Translations under genes and position numbers: made by a program | Assembly: GCA_047629355.1 (NCBI GenBank) | Contig: JBLHWU010000168.1 | Location: 1 to 14,485, forward strand | DNA from: CAYUNA01 sp047629355 | GTDB taxonomy: Bacteria > Bacteroidota > Bacteroidia > Chitinophagales > Saprospiraceae | Length of the DNA stretch: 14,485 nt | Reading direction: 5' to 3' | Shown: in pieces, positions 1-8,497 of the stretch | How the letters are laid out: each line of letters opens with the position of its first letter | Numbering within the stretch: position 1 is the first letter of the stretch | Notes under the pieces: model-generated | The model's database searches: none | Told to the model about the DNA's origin: nothing | Seen by the model: the letters and a program-made list of their open reading frames with translations, nothing else

Positions 1-198
1 GATATTTAGTCCTCATTTTTCACTTTAAAAACGCTCATTATATCAACATAAATCGCACGTTTAAAGCAAAAACTGAGAACAAAACCTCACTTCCAAGAAT
101 CTGCATTTATTTATTCCGCGTTCCTTAGTAAAAGAGTTGACCCCAAAAAATCGACTATTTATCGTATAAACTCAGTTTGTTTTTTCTTTGAAAAGCGA

Positions 199-306
199 GA
201 AAATCGTAAGATTTTCGAACTTTAAAAGACAGTGCGCCTCGCCTGCGGCGAGGCGGGCGGGGTTCTTAAGGGATAAAAGCGGTTTTTGCAAACCACTTTT
301 ATCCCT
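199..306. repeat. Dispersed two-hairpin intergenic element, copy 1
   Basis: Three stem-loops follow one another. The first is GAAAATC-GTAA-GATTTTC (199-216). The second is a 9-bp GC-rich stem (235-255) built on the core GCC-TGC-GGC. The third is a long stem (269-306) with one C/A mismatch and a TTGC loop, followed by the conserved tail TCAAACTCCCTT. Two related copies lie at 1380-1448 and 8569-8680. Stem sequences differ between copies while pairing is kept. The element lies 3' of the minus-strand 94-residue gene but is written in the plus orientation, so it is not simply that gene's terminator. A REP-like or MITE-like element is my inference. Confidence 0.75.
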
Positions 307-370
307 CAAACTCCCTTGTCAAAATACATGAAACCTTTTGTTCCACCGTATTCAGCCATCTAACCATAAA

Positions 371-655
371 TTAAACCTTCACTGAAATTATCTCTTTCAC
401 CATTTCATACGTCAATAAATCGCCGTTGAGATTGGCAAATCGGTTGATGTTGAAATTCGGTTCAAAGGTGAATTTCGTACCGCCCATTTCCGCCCAGCCA
501 TTGTGCGGATTTTGAATTTCATTCAGCAACAAGCCGGTGCCCATCGAAGATTTGACGACATCCCGGATGCTGTACATTTTATCTTTTTGGGGGCGGTTAG
601 GGATGACTGCCATTTGTTCTGCAGAAAAATTATCGTCGATGCAAAGAATATCCAT
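371..655 (-). CDS. Small hypothetical protein, 94 aa
   Basis: The frame runs ATG (655) to TAA (371). The protein opens with MDILCIDDNF, has a central stretch KMYSIRDVV, then GTGLLLNEIQNP, and an acidic/aromatic C-terminal part with FEPNFNINRF. This order (short CIDD strand, a 'Y-x-I-R-D-V' strand, a 'G-hh-L-x-E-I' strand, and a closing aromatic-RF motif) resembles a family of short uncharacterised Bacteroidota proteins that I recall as hypotheticals. No signal peptide, membrane segment or catalytic motif is visible, so it is probably a small cytosolic beta-barrel-like protein. It stands alone, with a heptad-repeat inverted array just upstream (668-765) and a hairpin element downstream. No function can be assigned. 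Confidence 0.65.
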   Translation of the reverse strand: MDILCIDDNFSAEQMAVIPNRPQKDKMYSIRDVVKSSMGTGLLLNEIQNPHNGWAEMGGTKFTFEPNFNINRFANLNGDLLTYEMVKEIISVKV

Positions 656-667
656 AGTTATTTTTTT

Positions 668-765
668 AGAAGTCAGAAGTCAGACCGCTTTTCCTGTAAG
701 GAGTCCAAAAGTTTAGTTTTTCACTTCTGACCTCTGACTTCTGACAGCGAAGTGGTCTGACTTCT
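668..765. repeat. Heptad-repeat inverted array
   Basis: The left side has tandem AGAAGTC units (668-686). The right side has ACTTCTG, ACCTCTG, ACTTCTG units (723-743) and a further GGTCTGACTTCT (754-765). GTCAGAAGTCAGA (672-684) is the exact complement of 733-745, and AGAAGTCAGACC (675-686) is the exact complement of 754-765. The array could therefore form alternative hairpins immediately upstream of the minus-strand 94-residue gene. No function is known. Confidence 0.7.
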
Positions 766-775
766 TTATAGTTAT

Positions 776-1075
776 TTAAAAACTCAATTGCAAAACTGCG
801 AAAAAACGGCGTTTGTTCAAAGTAATTGCTCCTTTTGAAGAAAAAAGAAGTGCTTTTTTTGATTTAAAATTTATTTCAGCTAAGATTCGCTAATCCATCA
901 TCTCTTGTATTTTATCCATTTTACCCGACTTTTCATCATTATTACTTGCAAAAGGTGGCGTAGGACGACAATTTTATAAATTAAATCCAAATTTTTCAAC
1001 GGAAAAGTGATTTTTGAAAATGCCCAATCCTCCGGCTATTTCATAATCCATTTTCCATAAAAAGTTACTGCTGTT
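776..1075. other. AT-rich intergenic stretch before the YiaA/B-like gene
   Basis: No ORF, RNA gene or clear repeat was found here. TTTG at about 1013 followed at a suitable distance by a weak TAnnTTTG-like box (TATTTCAT, about 1037) could be the promoter of the gene starting at 1076, but the match is poor. Confidence 0.4.
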
Positions 1076-1348
1076 ATGAATAACAATTTAATTAATCAAA
1101 ACACATCGGCGTGGAGATTCCAAGTTTGGGCAACCTTTTTACTGGCATTTGGTGGCTTGCTGATTGGTGTTTTTATGATGAATGGCGATGTTTGGGTCAA
1201 AGGTTTTTTAGCAATGGGCGTGATTGCCACGGTAAGCGCAAGCTTCACCTTAGCCAAAACCGTTCGTGACGACCACGAAGCAGAACGCTTGATTAATCGA
1301 GTGACGAGTGCGAAAACAGAGAAGATTATTACGGAATATGAAAGTTAA
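1076..1348 (+). CDS. YiaA/YiaB two-helix family inner membrane protein, 90 aa
   Basis: The protein has a short polar N-terminus, two hydrophobic segments at about residues 14-35 and 42-60, and a charged tail. The second helix runs straight into the motif AKTVRDDHEAER. The KTVRD signature after the second helix is what I know from the YiaA/YiaB two-helix family, so the assignment rests on two helices plus this motif. Its length fits a single-domain member. The family lies in the cytoplasmic membrane and has no established biochemical role. The ATG at 1076 is chosen because it precedes the polar segment and no other start is nearby. The gene appears to be monocistronic, with a two-hairpin element beginning about 30 nt after its stop. 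Confidence 0.75.
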   Translation: MNNNLINQNTSAWRFQVWATFLLAFGGLLIGVFMMNGDVWVKGFLAMGVIATVSASFTLAKTVRDDHEAERLINRVTSAKTEKIITEYES

Positions 1349-1379
1349 TTTTAACAATCAAAAGGTCTTTGAGCATTCC

Positions 1380-1448
1380 CCCGCGCCTGCGGCGCGGGTA
1401 GGTATTGAGGGAGGAAAGCGGTTTTTACAAACCGCTTTCCTCCCTCAA
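1380..1448. repeat. Dispersed two-hairpin intergenic element, copy 2
   Basis: Hairpin 1 (1380-1398) is an 8-bp GC stem around the conserved GCC-TGC-GGC core. Hairpin 2 (1405-1448) is a perfect 20-bp stem with loop TTAC, followed by CAAACGCCCTT. Relative to copies 1 and 3, the TAAAA arm has become GGAAA and the opposite arm has changed to match. The upstream GAAAAT hairpin of copies 1 and 3 is absent. Lying just after a plus-strand gene, it could also act in 3'-end formation, but it has no T-tract. Confidence 0.75.
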
Positions 1449-1470
1449 ACGCCCTTGGTTTAAAGTGTAA

Positions 1471-2262
1471 TAAAATTTACACTGTACTAACAATAAAATC
1501 AGTGTCACAAAAACACCTATTTCCAACTTCATATAAGCCTAAAATGCTATGGCATGTTTGTTGATTGAGTATAAGATATAAATAACAAATTTTGAAAAAA
1601 GGCTTTATTGGGCCCCCACCCTCTTTTTTTATTTCCTTATTCTTTTCCTTCCTGTTATTAAATTTATACTGAAAACATATAGAGATTTTATTAGAATCAT
1701 TCCTTTTTGAAATGCGTTTCAGAAAACAGGAACTCTTTATTAAAAATTTTAGACCTATCTACATTTTTTAATCAAAAGGGTAAATAGAGAAGTGCAAATT
1801 TTTAGTTAAACTCAAATCTACAATGTCACATTTAATCTATATTTTATATAAAAGATAACCTATATTTTCATATTTAATAAAATTTACATCTTGAAAATAC
1901 CATATTTAGGGTACAATATTTTGAAAGATTGGCTTCACGTTTGCATATTATATAATTGAATATATAAAACTGAGTTGCTTTACAGAATCAGGGACAGCCT
2001 TAAAATGTTAGTTCCACTTTTTCAAAATTCACACAACACCGAAATAATTGACTGCTAAAAAAAATTATTTCTTCCTTTCTGTACGGCTTCCATTTCATAG
2101 ATTTACTAGTCTTTGGTCTAAAAATTTAAAACAAACGTCTTGGTTTTCTAAAATTTAATAAAATGGTTTTTGCTATGGCAAATCGGACTATTCTGTCCAG
2201 TTTGTTTTAGTCAATTTTCCATTTTATCAAACTGTCTTAAAAACGAATCAGTTAGTCCTGCT
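1471..2262. other. Long AT-rich non-coding stretch
   Basis: About 790 nt without a convincing ORF, tRNA or repeat. It is very AT-rich and contains only short AT palindromes. It may include the promoter and a long 5' leader of the large adhesin gene at 2328, but I see no clean TAnnTTTG box close to that start. Confidence 0.4.
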
Positions 2263-2304
2263 ACCGTGTGCCGTCAATCGTGCACCGTGAGCCGTTCTAC
2301 GAGT
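2263..2304. repeat. Degenerate period-7 array (NCCGTNN)
   Basis: Consecutive heptads read ACCGTGT, GCCGTCA, ATCGTGC, ACCGTGA, GCCGTTC, TACGAGT. The CGT core recurs every 7 nt in at least five units. It ends 23 nt before the ATG of the large T9SS protein. It has the same period as the array at 668-765 but a different unit. Confidence 0.6.
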
Positions 2305-2327
2305 TACTTTAACTAAAATTATATCCA

Positions 2328-5300
2328 ATGAGGCGATTTTACTCTCTCAGCATGGCCCTGCTATGCTTTCTTTTCACGGACGTATTAAGTGCCCAAACGA
2401 CGTTTAACAACACCAGCGGCGACCAAGATTGGTTCAACGCTATCAATTGGGACAATGGTCTGCCAGCCAATGGTAATAACCCAACTATTCCTGCGGGATT
2501 CACCGCCAATTTTAATCCAATAGCTGACTATATTCTTGATTTTGATGTTGCCAATATGGGAACATTAAATATCAACTTAAGCAACTTCAACATCAACAAT
2601 GGCGGCGCAGTATCACAGACCCTCACCAATGCTGGCGACTTAAATATTATTGGCGACGGTACAGGTATTTTTATTAACGACGGCAATGTTATCAATACGG
2701 CAACGGGAGAAATCACCAATGATGCCGTTTTCATCAACGACGTAGCTGGTTCAATTGGCAACGAAAATCTTATCACCAACTTAAATCTACTCAATCATTT
2801 TGGGTCGATTAGTAGTACAAATGGTGAGATTATTAACGCCCAATGTGCTAATTTTAGAGCGAATGACGCCAGTATGGGTTCGACGATGCCGACTTTTACG
2901 AACAATGGAGTTACTTATATTTTAGGTAGCGCCACTTTGGTCATTACAACGAATAATGGCGTGGTTTTAACCGATGGTGCAGCGACTCCGATGCCAACGC
3001 CTGTTTGCATCAATATGCCATTAGAAATTGATTTGGACGCCAACGGAATGGCAAGCATTACACCTGCCGATATTGATGATGGAAGCACGGCGGATTATTG
3101 TCCAATTCCAGCGAATGGCTTGGTGCTTTCGCAAACGGATTATAACTGTACTTCTATCGGCGACAATACGGTGGCTTTGACTGTTTTTGATGGCTTGGGT
3201 AATTCTGCGCAATGTATGGCAACGGTGACCGTTAACGACCCAAACGGGCCGACAATTACTTGTCCAAATAGCCAAACGTTCACGCTTGTGCCAGGCGCGT
3301 GTGAAATGAGTATCAACTTCGCGCCACCAACCGTTATGGATAATTGTCCAGGATTCACGATAATGCAAACGGACGCAACGAACTTATCTTCTGGTGATGA
3401 TTTTCCGCGGGGCACGACGACTTTGACTTTTGAGGTAACGGACTCGGCAAATAACACCGATAATTGTTCTTTTGATATTACTTTAAATGAATTTGACCCA
3501 GGTACGACGGCGTTGGCTTGCGACCAGAGTGTACAAATTTCTTTAGATGTGAATTGTGTTGCAATTGTAACGCCTGCTGCGGCTTTGGAAGGTAATTATG
3601 GTTGTTATGATGATTTTACGGTCAATGTTAATTCATCAGGTACAAATATGGTAAATATGTCCAATTTGGGGCAAACCGTAACTATTACCGTTACTAATAA
3701 TATTTCTGGAAATAGCTGTTGGGGATTTGGTACAGTGGAAGAGAAACTGCCACCGCAGATAGTCATAGCTTGTCAAGATACTATTTTAAATTGCTTACAA
3801 AATACTGCGCCGATTTCAGAAGGTGGTGAAGTAACTCCACCAACGTTTAGCGATTGTTCGTCATTTAATGTGAGCTATTTTGATACAGAAACTGCGGGTG
3901 GTTGTAATGACCCATTTATGAAAGAAATTACGCGAACATGGACGGCAGTGGATATTTTTGGAGAAACTAATTTTTGTACACAAGTGATTACCGTTGAGAA
4001 AGTTTCTTTGGATAACGACCCAATATCTTGTCCTGCTAATTATGAATTAGAGTGCGTTTTAGGTCAAACACCTGATTTTTCACCTGAAATTACAGGCTAT
4101 CCTACCATCAACATTAGTGGAACAGATTATGAAATTACAACCGACGCAACACAAATTTGCAGCGTTGGTGCAAGCTTTACCGATGGTCAGCCGATTGATA
4201 AATGTGGGGTGGGATTTTTAATAATTCGAACATGGACGATTGTGGATTGGTGTGTTGACTTTAATACACCGAACAATCCAATTCAGTGTATTCAGCAATT
4301 GAAATTTGTTGACCACACTGCGCCAATCATTACGCAACCAGGGGATTTAACGGTTAGCACGAACCAAACGACTTGTTTTTCAATAGAAGCTTTACCAGCA
4401 GTGCTAGTTTCTGATTGCTCTGATTTTGACGTTGTTATCAGTACGCCAGTCGGTGCAATTAGTGGAAATGGTGGAAATATTCCATTCCCTGGTCTCGCGC
4501 TTGGCACTTACACGATTACATATATTGCAACGGATGAATGTAGCAATTCTTCGCAAGTTTCTTTGCAATTGACCGTTGAAGATGATGTCAATCCGCAGAT
4601 GATTTGCGATACCTACACGACTGTTTCTTTAGACAATACAGGTTTTGTAACGGCACAAGCCAGTGTTTTTGATGATGGAAGTACAGACAATTGCTGTATT
4701 TTGACCATGACCGCACGGCGATTGAATAACAATTGTAATATACCAAATCAATTGGATTTTAATTCAGAAATCACCTTCTGCTGTGCAGATGTTGGAACGA
4801 ATCAAATGATTGAATTTAGAATTGATGATTGCAGCGGTAACTTCAATAGTTGCATGGTGGAAGTGGAAGTTCAAGACCCCAATCAACCGACGATTACTTG
4901 TCCTTCTAACATTACAATTGAGTGTGAAGCTGACCCTAGTAATTTTGCGGTCGTTGGGCAAGTTGTGAATGATGCAGCGGCGCAAACGGCAATTGATGGA
5001 TTGGCAAATGATGTGTGTGAAAATTTAACGATTACCAACGCTGATAATTCTAATTTAAATTGCGGAACCGGAACAATTGCTCGGACTTGGACAGCGACGG
5101 ATATGGATGGGAATGCAACGCATTGTTTTCACATTATTACCGTGCAAAATTCCAACCCTTTTGATGAAAATGACATTGATTGGCCTGCGGATACAACTTA
5201 CCCAAATTGCGATGAATTACCGAGTTCAACTATTACTGGCGAACCTGAAATCACTATTCCTAATGACTGTGCGGATATTTTTATTAGTTTTTCTGACCAA

Positions 5301-7298
5301 ATTTTGAATCCTGTTTCCGCTAATTATTGTAAAAAAATATTGCGCATATGGACAGTGATAGATTGGTGTCAATATGTACCCAATAGCGGTAGTAATGACG
5401 GTCGTTTTACTTATGAACAAGTGATATTTTTGGAAGATTCTGAAGGTCCAATTATTGGTGGTTGCGAAGATTTAGAAATTTGTAATTTTAAAGCAGATTG
5501 TAGTGAAGTTGGCGTGGTTTTGGCAATAACAGCATTAGACAATTGTACAGCAAATGTGGATTTGAATTTCAGTTGGATAGTCGATTTAAACAACGATGGT
5601 GTTGCCGATAATGGTGCAAATACTAGTGGAATAGGCTTGAACATTGACAACGAATATCCTAACGGCGAACACCGCATTACTTATACTGTTGAAGACCATT
5701 GTGGTAACGCAGAAACGTGCAGTTTTATTTTCACAATTGAAGATTGCAAGAAGCCGACACCCTTCTGTAATGGTACGACGACAACGATTATGCAAGGCGG
5801 AAATATTGCGATTACAATCAATCAATTTATTGAGCCAAGTAGCAATGATAACTGTACCGCTTTTGACGATTTAGAATTCTCTTTTTCACCAGATATAAAT
5901 GACAATGTCCGCAACTTGGACTGTGATAACTTAGGCGAAAATGTCTTCCAAATCTGGGTAACAGACGAAGTTGGCAACAACGATTTCTGTGAAATCATCG
6001 TGAATTTACAAGATAATTCAGGCTCTTGTAATCCAACGCCACTGGTTGCTTTGGGTGGTCAGATTTTCATCGAAGACAACGAAGGTGTAGAAGATGTAAT
6101 GGTTGAAATCATGAGTAATTCTTTGATGAACCAAACCAATGACGACGGAGATTACATGTTTGATGACTTGACGAGTAACGTTGATTATACCGTCACACCG
6201 AGCCTCAACAACGACGCCGTCAATGGCGTTACGACACTAGATTTAGCAATCGTTCAAAAACATATTTTAAATATTCAAAACATCGATTCGCCGTATAAAC
6301 TAATCGCGGCGGATGCGAATAATTCGGGCTCTATTACGACATTGGACTTATTAACAATTAGAAAAGTAATTCTACAAATTATCCCCAATTTTACTAACAA
6401 CACATCATGGCGGTTTGTGGATGCTGCTTATGAATTTCCGAATCCACTTGACCCATTTTTGACAACATTTCCAGAGTTTTATTTCACTGGAAATTTGGAC
6501 ACAGATGACATGCAAGGTAATTTCGTCGCCATCAAAATTGGAGACGTTAACCAGACTGCGATTGTAAATAGCTTACAATCCGCCGACGACCGCAACGAAG
6601 AGACGATGACCGTAACGACTGAAGACCAAAAAATTAAAATCGGTGAATTGGTTGGCTTGGATATTTCATCCCAAACGCTGAAAGGCATGCTGGGCTACCA
6701 ATTCACTTTAAATTTTGACACAGACGCCCTCGAATTTGTTAATATTCAGCCTGGAACACTCGGTTCGACCGACAATTTTGGACTGGCTTTACTCGACGAA
6801 GGGGCAATTACAACAAGCTGGGATTACCTATCAGCGGGACAAGCAAACAACGCGTTCACTACGCCAAACACTAAACTTTTCCGCGTACTTTTCCGTGCTA
6901 GAACGGACGGAACGTTGAGCGATTGGGTTCACCTCAATTCGCGCTTCACGTTCGCGGAATCGTACACCGCAGCAGGCACGCCACAAGATGTGGAACTTGT
7001 GTTTACTGCACCAAATGGCACGACCGTTGCTTCGGAAAACTTTGAATTGTATCAGAACCTTCCGAATCCGTTCAGAGAGATGACGACCATTGGATTTCAT
7101 CTTCCAGAAGCGACGAATGCTACCTTGACCATCTTTGATGTGACAGGAAAAACACTAAAAACGATAGCAGCCGACTATGATAAAGGCTACCATCAAATTG
7201 ATATTTCCAAAAGCGACTTGAGTCAAATTGGTGTGCTGTATTACCGCCTGGAGACGTCCTCGCAAACAGCTACCAAAAAGATGCTTTTTATACACTGA
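2328..7298 (+). CDS. Giant T9SS-secreted adhesin-like protein, 1656 aa
   Basis: This is a surface or secreted protein with a signal peptide (hydrophobic core at residues 8-18, likely cleaved after SA at 21-22). Residues about 23-215 are Asn/Thr-rich short repeats, probably a beta-helix. Residues about 227-1235 are tandem Ig-like/HYR-type modules rich in cysteine, with recurring ITCP starts and RTWT-x-x-D motifs. A carboxypeptidase-regulatory or SdrD-B-like sandwich covers about 1242-1294. Two dockerin-like repeats follow (VTTLDLAIVQKHIL near 1301 and ADANNSGSITTLDLL near 1327), then a cohesin-like segment (about 1436-1560). Residues about 1570-1656 are a type A T9SS sorting domain (ELYQNLPNPF, then TIFDVTGK, ending in KKMLFIH). 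Export would be by Sec, then T9SS, with removal of the C-terminal domain. The role is probably adhesion or matrix; the ligand is unknown. The frame is intact and a terminator follows. Confidence 0.9.
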   Translation: MRRFYSLSMALLCFLFTDVLSAQTTFNNTSGDQDWFNAINWDNGLPANGNNPTIPAGFTANFNPIADYILDFDVANMGTLNINLSNFNINNGGAVSQTLTNAGDLNIIGDGTGIFINDGNVINTATGEITNDAVFINDVAGSIGNENLITNLNLLNHFGSISSTNGEIINAQCANFRANDASMGSTMPTFTNNGVTYILGSATLVITTNNGVVLTDGAATPMPTPVCINMPLEIDLDANGMASITPADIDDGSTADYCPIPANGLVLSQTDYNCTSIGDNTVALTVFDGLGNSAQCMATVTVNDPNGPTITCPNSQTFTLVPGACEMSINFAPPTVMDNCPGFTIMQTDATNLSSGDDFPRGTTTLTFEVTDSANNTDNCSFDITLNEFDPGTTALACDQSVQISLDVNCVAIVTPAAALEGNYGCYDDFTVNVNSSGTNMVNMSNLGQTVTITVTNNISGNSCWGFGTVEEKLPPQIVIACQDTILNCLQNTAPISEGGEVTPPTFSDCSSFNVSYFDTETAGGCNDPFMKEITRTWTAVDIFGETNFCTQVITVEKVSLDNDPISCPANYELECVLGQTPDFSPEITGYPTINISGTDYEITTDATQICSVGASFTDGQPIDKCGVGFLIIRTWTIVDWCVDFNTPNNPIQCIQQLKFVDHTAPIITQPGDLTVSTNQTTCFSIEALPAVLVSDCSDFDVVISTPVGAISGNGGNIPFPGLALGTYTITYIATDECSNSSQVSLQLTVEDDVNPQMICDTYTTVSLDNTGFVTAQASVFDDGSTDNCCILTMTARRLNNNCNIPNQLDFNSEITFCCADVGTNQMIEFRIDDCSGNFNSCMVEVEVQDPNQPTITCPSNITIECEADPSNFAVVGQVVNDAAAQTAIDGLANDVCENLTITNADNSNLNCGTGTIARTWTATDMDGNATHCFHIITVQNSNPFDENDIDWPADTTYPNCDELPSSTITGEPEITIPNDCADIFISFSDQILNPVSANYCKKILRIWTVIDWCQYVPNSGSNDGRFTYEQVIFLEDSEGPIIGGCEDLEICNFKADCSEVGVVLAITALDNCTANVDLNFSWIVDLNNDGVADNGANTSGIGLNIDNEYPNGEHRITYTVEDHCGNAETCSFIFTIEDCKKPTPFCNGTTTTIMQGGNIAITINQFIEPSSNDNCTAFDDLEFSFSPDINDNVRNLDCDNLGENVFQIWVTDEVGNNDFCEIIVNLQDNSGSCNPTPLVALGGQIFIEDNEGVEDVMVEIMSNSLMNQTNDDGDYMFDDLTSNVDYTVTPSLNNDAVNGVTTLDLAIVQKHILNIQNIDSPYKLIAADANNSGSITTLDLLTIRKVILQIIPNFTNNTSWRFVDAAYEFPNPLDPFLTTFPEFYFTGNLDTDDMQGNFVAIKIGDVNQTAIVNSLQSADDRNEETMTVTTEDQKIKIGELVGLDISSQTLKGMLGYQFTLNFDTDALEFVNIQPGTLGSTDNFGLALLDEGAITTSWDYLSAGQANNAFTTPNTKLFRVLFRARTDGTLSDWVHLNSRFTFAESYTAAGTPQDVELVFTAPNGTTVASENFELYQNLPNPFREMTTIGFHLPEATNATLTIFDVTGKTLKTIAADYDKGYHQIDISKSDLSQIGVLYYRLETSSQTATKKMLFIH

Positions 7299-7300
7299 AC

Positions 7301-7322
7301 AACGTCGAATTCTTTCGGCGTT
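7301..7322. other. Hairpin just after the adhesin stop codon
   Basis: AACGTCGA and TCGGCGTT pair with one T/G wobble across a 6-nt loop. It lies 3 nt after the stop and has no T-run, so it may be a 3'-end stabilising hairpin. The better terminator is at 7422-7458. Confidence 0.4.
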
Positions 7323-7421
7323 AAGTACTTGGATGCATTTATTCGGGTACTTACATTCCACGACAAAATTCGGCAGTGATAACGCTGTACAAAAGCTAGT
7401 AACTCGGTTTTTGGGATTGGT

Positions 7422-7458
7422 CTCCTCCTCAGCTTTGGCTAGGGAGGGGCTTTTTTTT
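7422..7458 (+). terminator. Rho-independent terminator of the giant adhesin gene
   Basis: A 12-position stem (7422-7433 with 7438-7449) encloses the loop TTTG. It has one C/A mismatch and two wobbles and is followed by C and eight T residues (7451-7458). It ends the transcript before fdhD. Confidence 0.85.
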
Positions 7459-7488
7459 GTACTGAATGTTAGTATCCTATCTTTTTTT

Positions 7489-7540
7489 GTCATTCCGACC
7501 ATCTTTTTTTGTCATTCCGACCGAAGTGGAGGAATCTGAC
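7489..7540 (+). repeat. Left arm of the inverted repeat flanking fdhD
   Basis: The arm contains GTCATTCCGACC twice (7489-7500 and 7511-7522), and the second is followed by GAAGTGGAGGAATCTGAC. The 22 nt at 7479-7500 are repeated exactly at 7501-7522. The whole arm reappears in reverse complement at 8873-8922. ATTCC and GGAAT within one unit can pair. Similar gtcattccgac...aggaatct sequences are familiar to me as intergenic repeats in Bacteroidota, but I cannot search for them here. Confidence 0.8.
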
Positions 7541-7541
7541 G

Positions 7542-7549
7542 TAATTTTG
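7542..7549 (+). promoter_or_regulatory. Putative -7 box TAATTTTG of fdhD
   Basis: It is a perfect TAnnTTTG match, the Bacteroidota housekeeping -7 consensus, five bases before the fdhD ATG. No good TTTG -33 box lies 19-21 nt upstream. Transcription would start almost at the ATG, so the mRNA would be nearly leaderless. Confidence 0.5.
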
Positions 7550-7554
7550 CATCC

Positions 7555-8409
7555 ATGCAGCAAATTAAAGAAATCACTTTACAAAAATACAAGAATCAGC
7601 AATTCCAAGACTTCACCGATTCTTTGGCAATCGAAGAACCTTTGGAAATACGGCTCAATTACGGCTTACTACAAAATCGTCAAAAAATGAGCCTTGCGGT
7701 GACCATGCGTACACCTGGTAATGACGAAAATTTAGTCGCTGGTTTTTTATTGACAGAAGGTATCATTCAAGGGAGAGAAGACCTCATTTCTACTAAAAAA
7801 ATCGCAACAAAACACGCTGATTCTAAAGGTAATATTGTTCTTGCGGAACTTTCGCCGAACGCCATTTTTGACCCCGCTACTTTAGAAAGACATTTTTACA
7901 CAACTTCCAGTTGTGGCATTTGTGGAAAAACAAGTATTGAAGCAGTACAGACCAATTCCTGTTTTGATTTACCAAAAAAAAAGTTTGAAATCTCACCAGA
8001 AACGCTTTTAGATTTACCAAAAAAATTAGAAAAACATCAATCGGTTTTCACCAAAACCGGTGGAATACATGCGGCGGCTTTATTTAATAAAAATGGTGAT
8101 TTACTGCTTGTTCGAGAAGATATTGGACGGCACAATGCGGTTGATAAACTGATTGGTGCGGCGATGCACAAATATCCATTTCCATTGTCTGACTATTTGA
8201 TTTTGGTAAGCGGCCGGGCAGGTTTCGAATTGATACAGAAGTCTTTGATGGCGGGTATTCCTTATTTGGCAGCAGTGGGTGCACCTTCGAGTTTGGCGGT
8301 GAGTTTGGCAAGGGAAGCAGGAATGAATTTGGTTGGTTTTTTACGAAATGGAAGTTTTAATGTTTATTCCTCCTCAATAGATGTTCAAATTAATGGTATC
8401 GGATGTTAA
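7555..8409 (+). CDS. fdhD: FdhD, formate dehydrogenase accessory sulfurtransferase
   Basis: In the known family, FdhD takes sulfur from a cysteine desulfurase (IscS in E. coli) and transfers it to the molybdenum cofactor before insertion into formate dehydrogenase, in the cytoplasm. The 284-residue protein has the typical length. EEPLEIRL is near residue 27. The catalytic CxxC lies in SSCGICGK with Cys120 and Cys123, closely matching the E. coli pair. Later blocks are FTKTGGIHAAAL, REDIGRHNAVDKLIGAAM and SGRAGFELIQKSLMAG, followed by AAVGAPSSLAVSLA. The ATG at 7555 directly follows a TAATTTTG box. No formate dehydrogenase or cofactor genes are nearby, so it stands alone, bracketed by inverted repeats. 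The family assignment is secure. Confidence 0.96.
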   Translation: MQQIKEITLQKYKNQQFQDFTDSLAIEEPLEIRLNYGLLQNRQKMSLAVTMRTPGNDENLVAGFLLTEGIIQGREDLISTKKIATKHADSKGNIVLAELSPNAIFDPATLERHFYTTSSCGICGKTSIEAVQTNSCFDLPKKKFEISPETLLDLPKKLEKHQSVFTKTGGIHAAALFNKNGDLLLVREDIGRHNAVDKLIGAAMHKYPFPLSDYLILVSGRAGFELIQKSLMAGIPYLAAVGAPSSLAVSLAREAGMNLVGFLRNGSFNVYSSSIDVQINGIGC

Positions 8410-8442
8410 TTAAAGAGGTTATTGGAAGTAACCTTCTTAATT
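8408..8442 (+). other. Hairpin overlapping the fdhD stop
   Basis: AATTAAAGAGGTTA (8408-8421) pairs with TAACCTTCTTAATT (8429-8442) with two mismatches and a 7-nt loop. There is no T-tract after it, so it is at best a weak terminator or a 3'-end stabiliser. Confidence 0.4.
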
Positions 8443-8497
8443 GAACACATTTTCACCCGACACTTTTGACTTAAAAGACTGCTCAGTTCCTTAAGGA

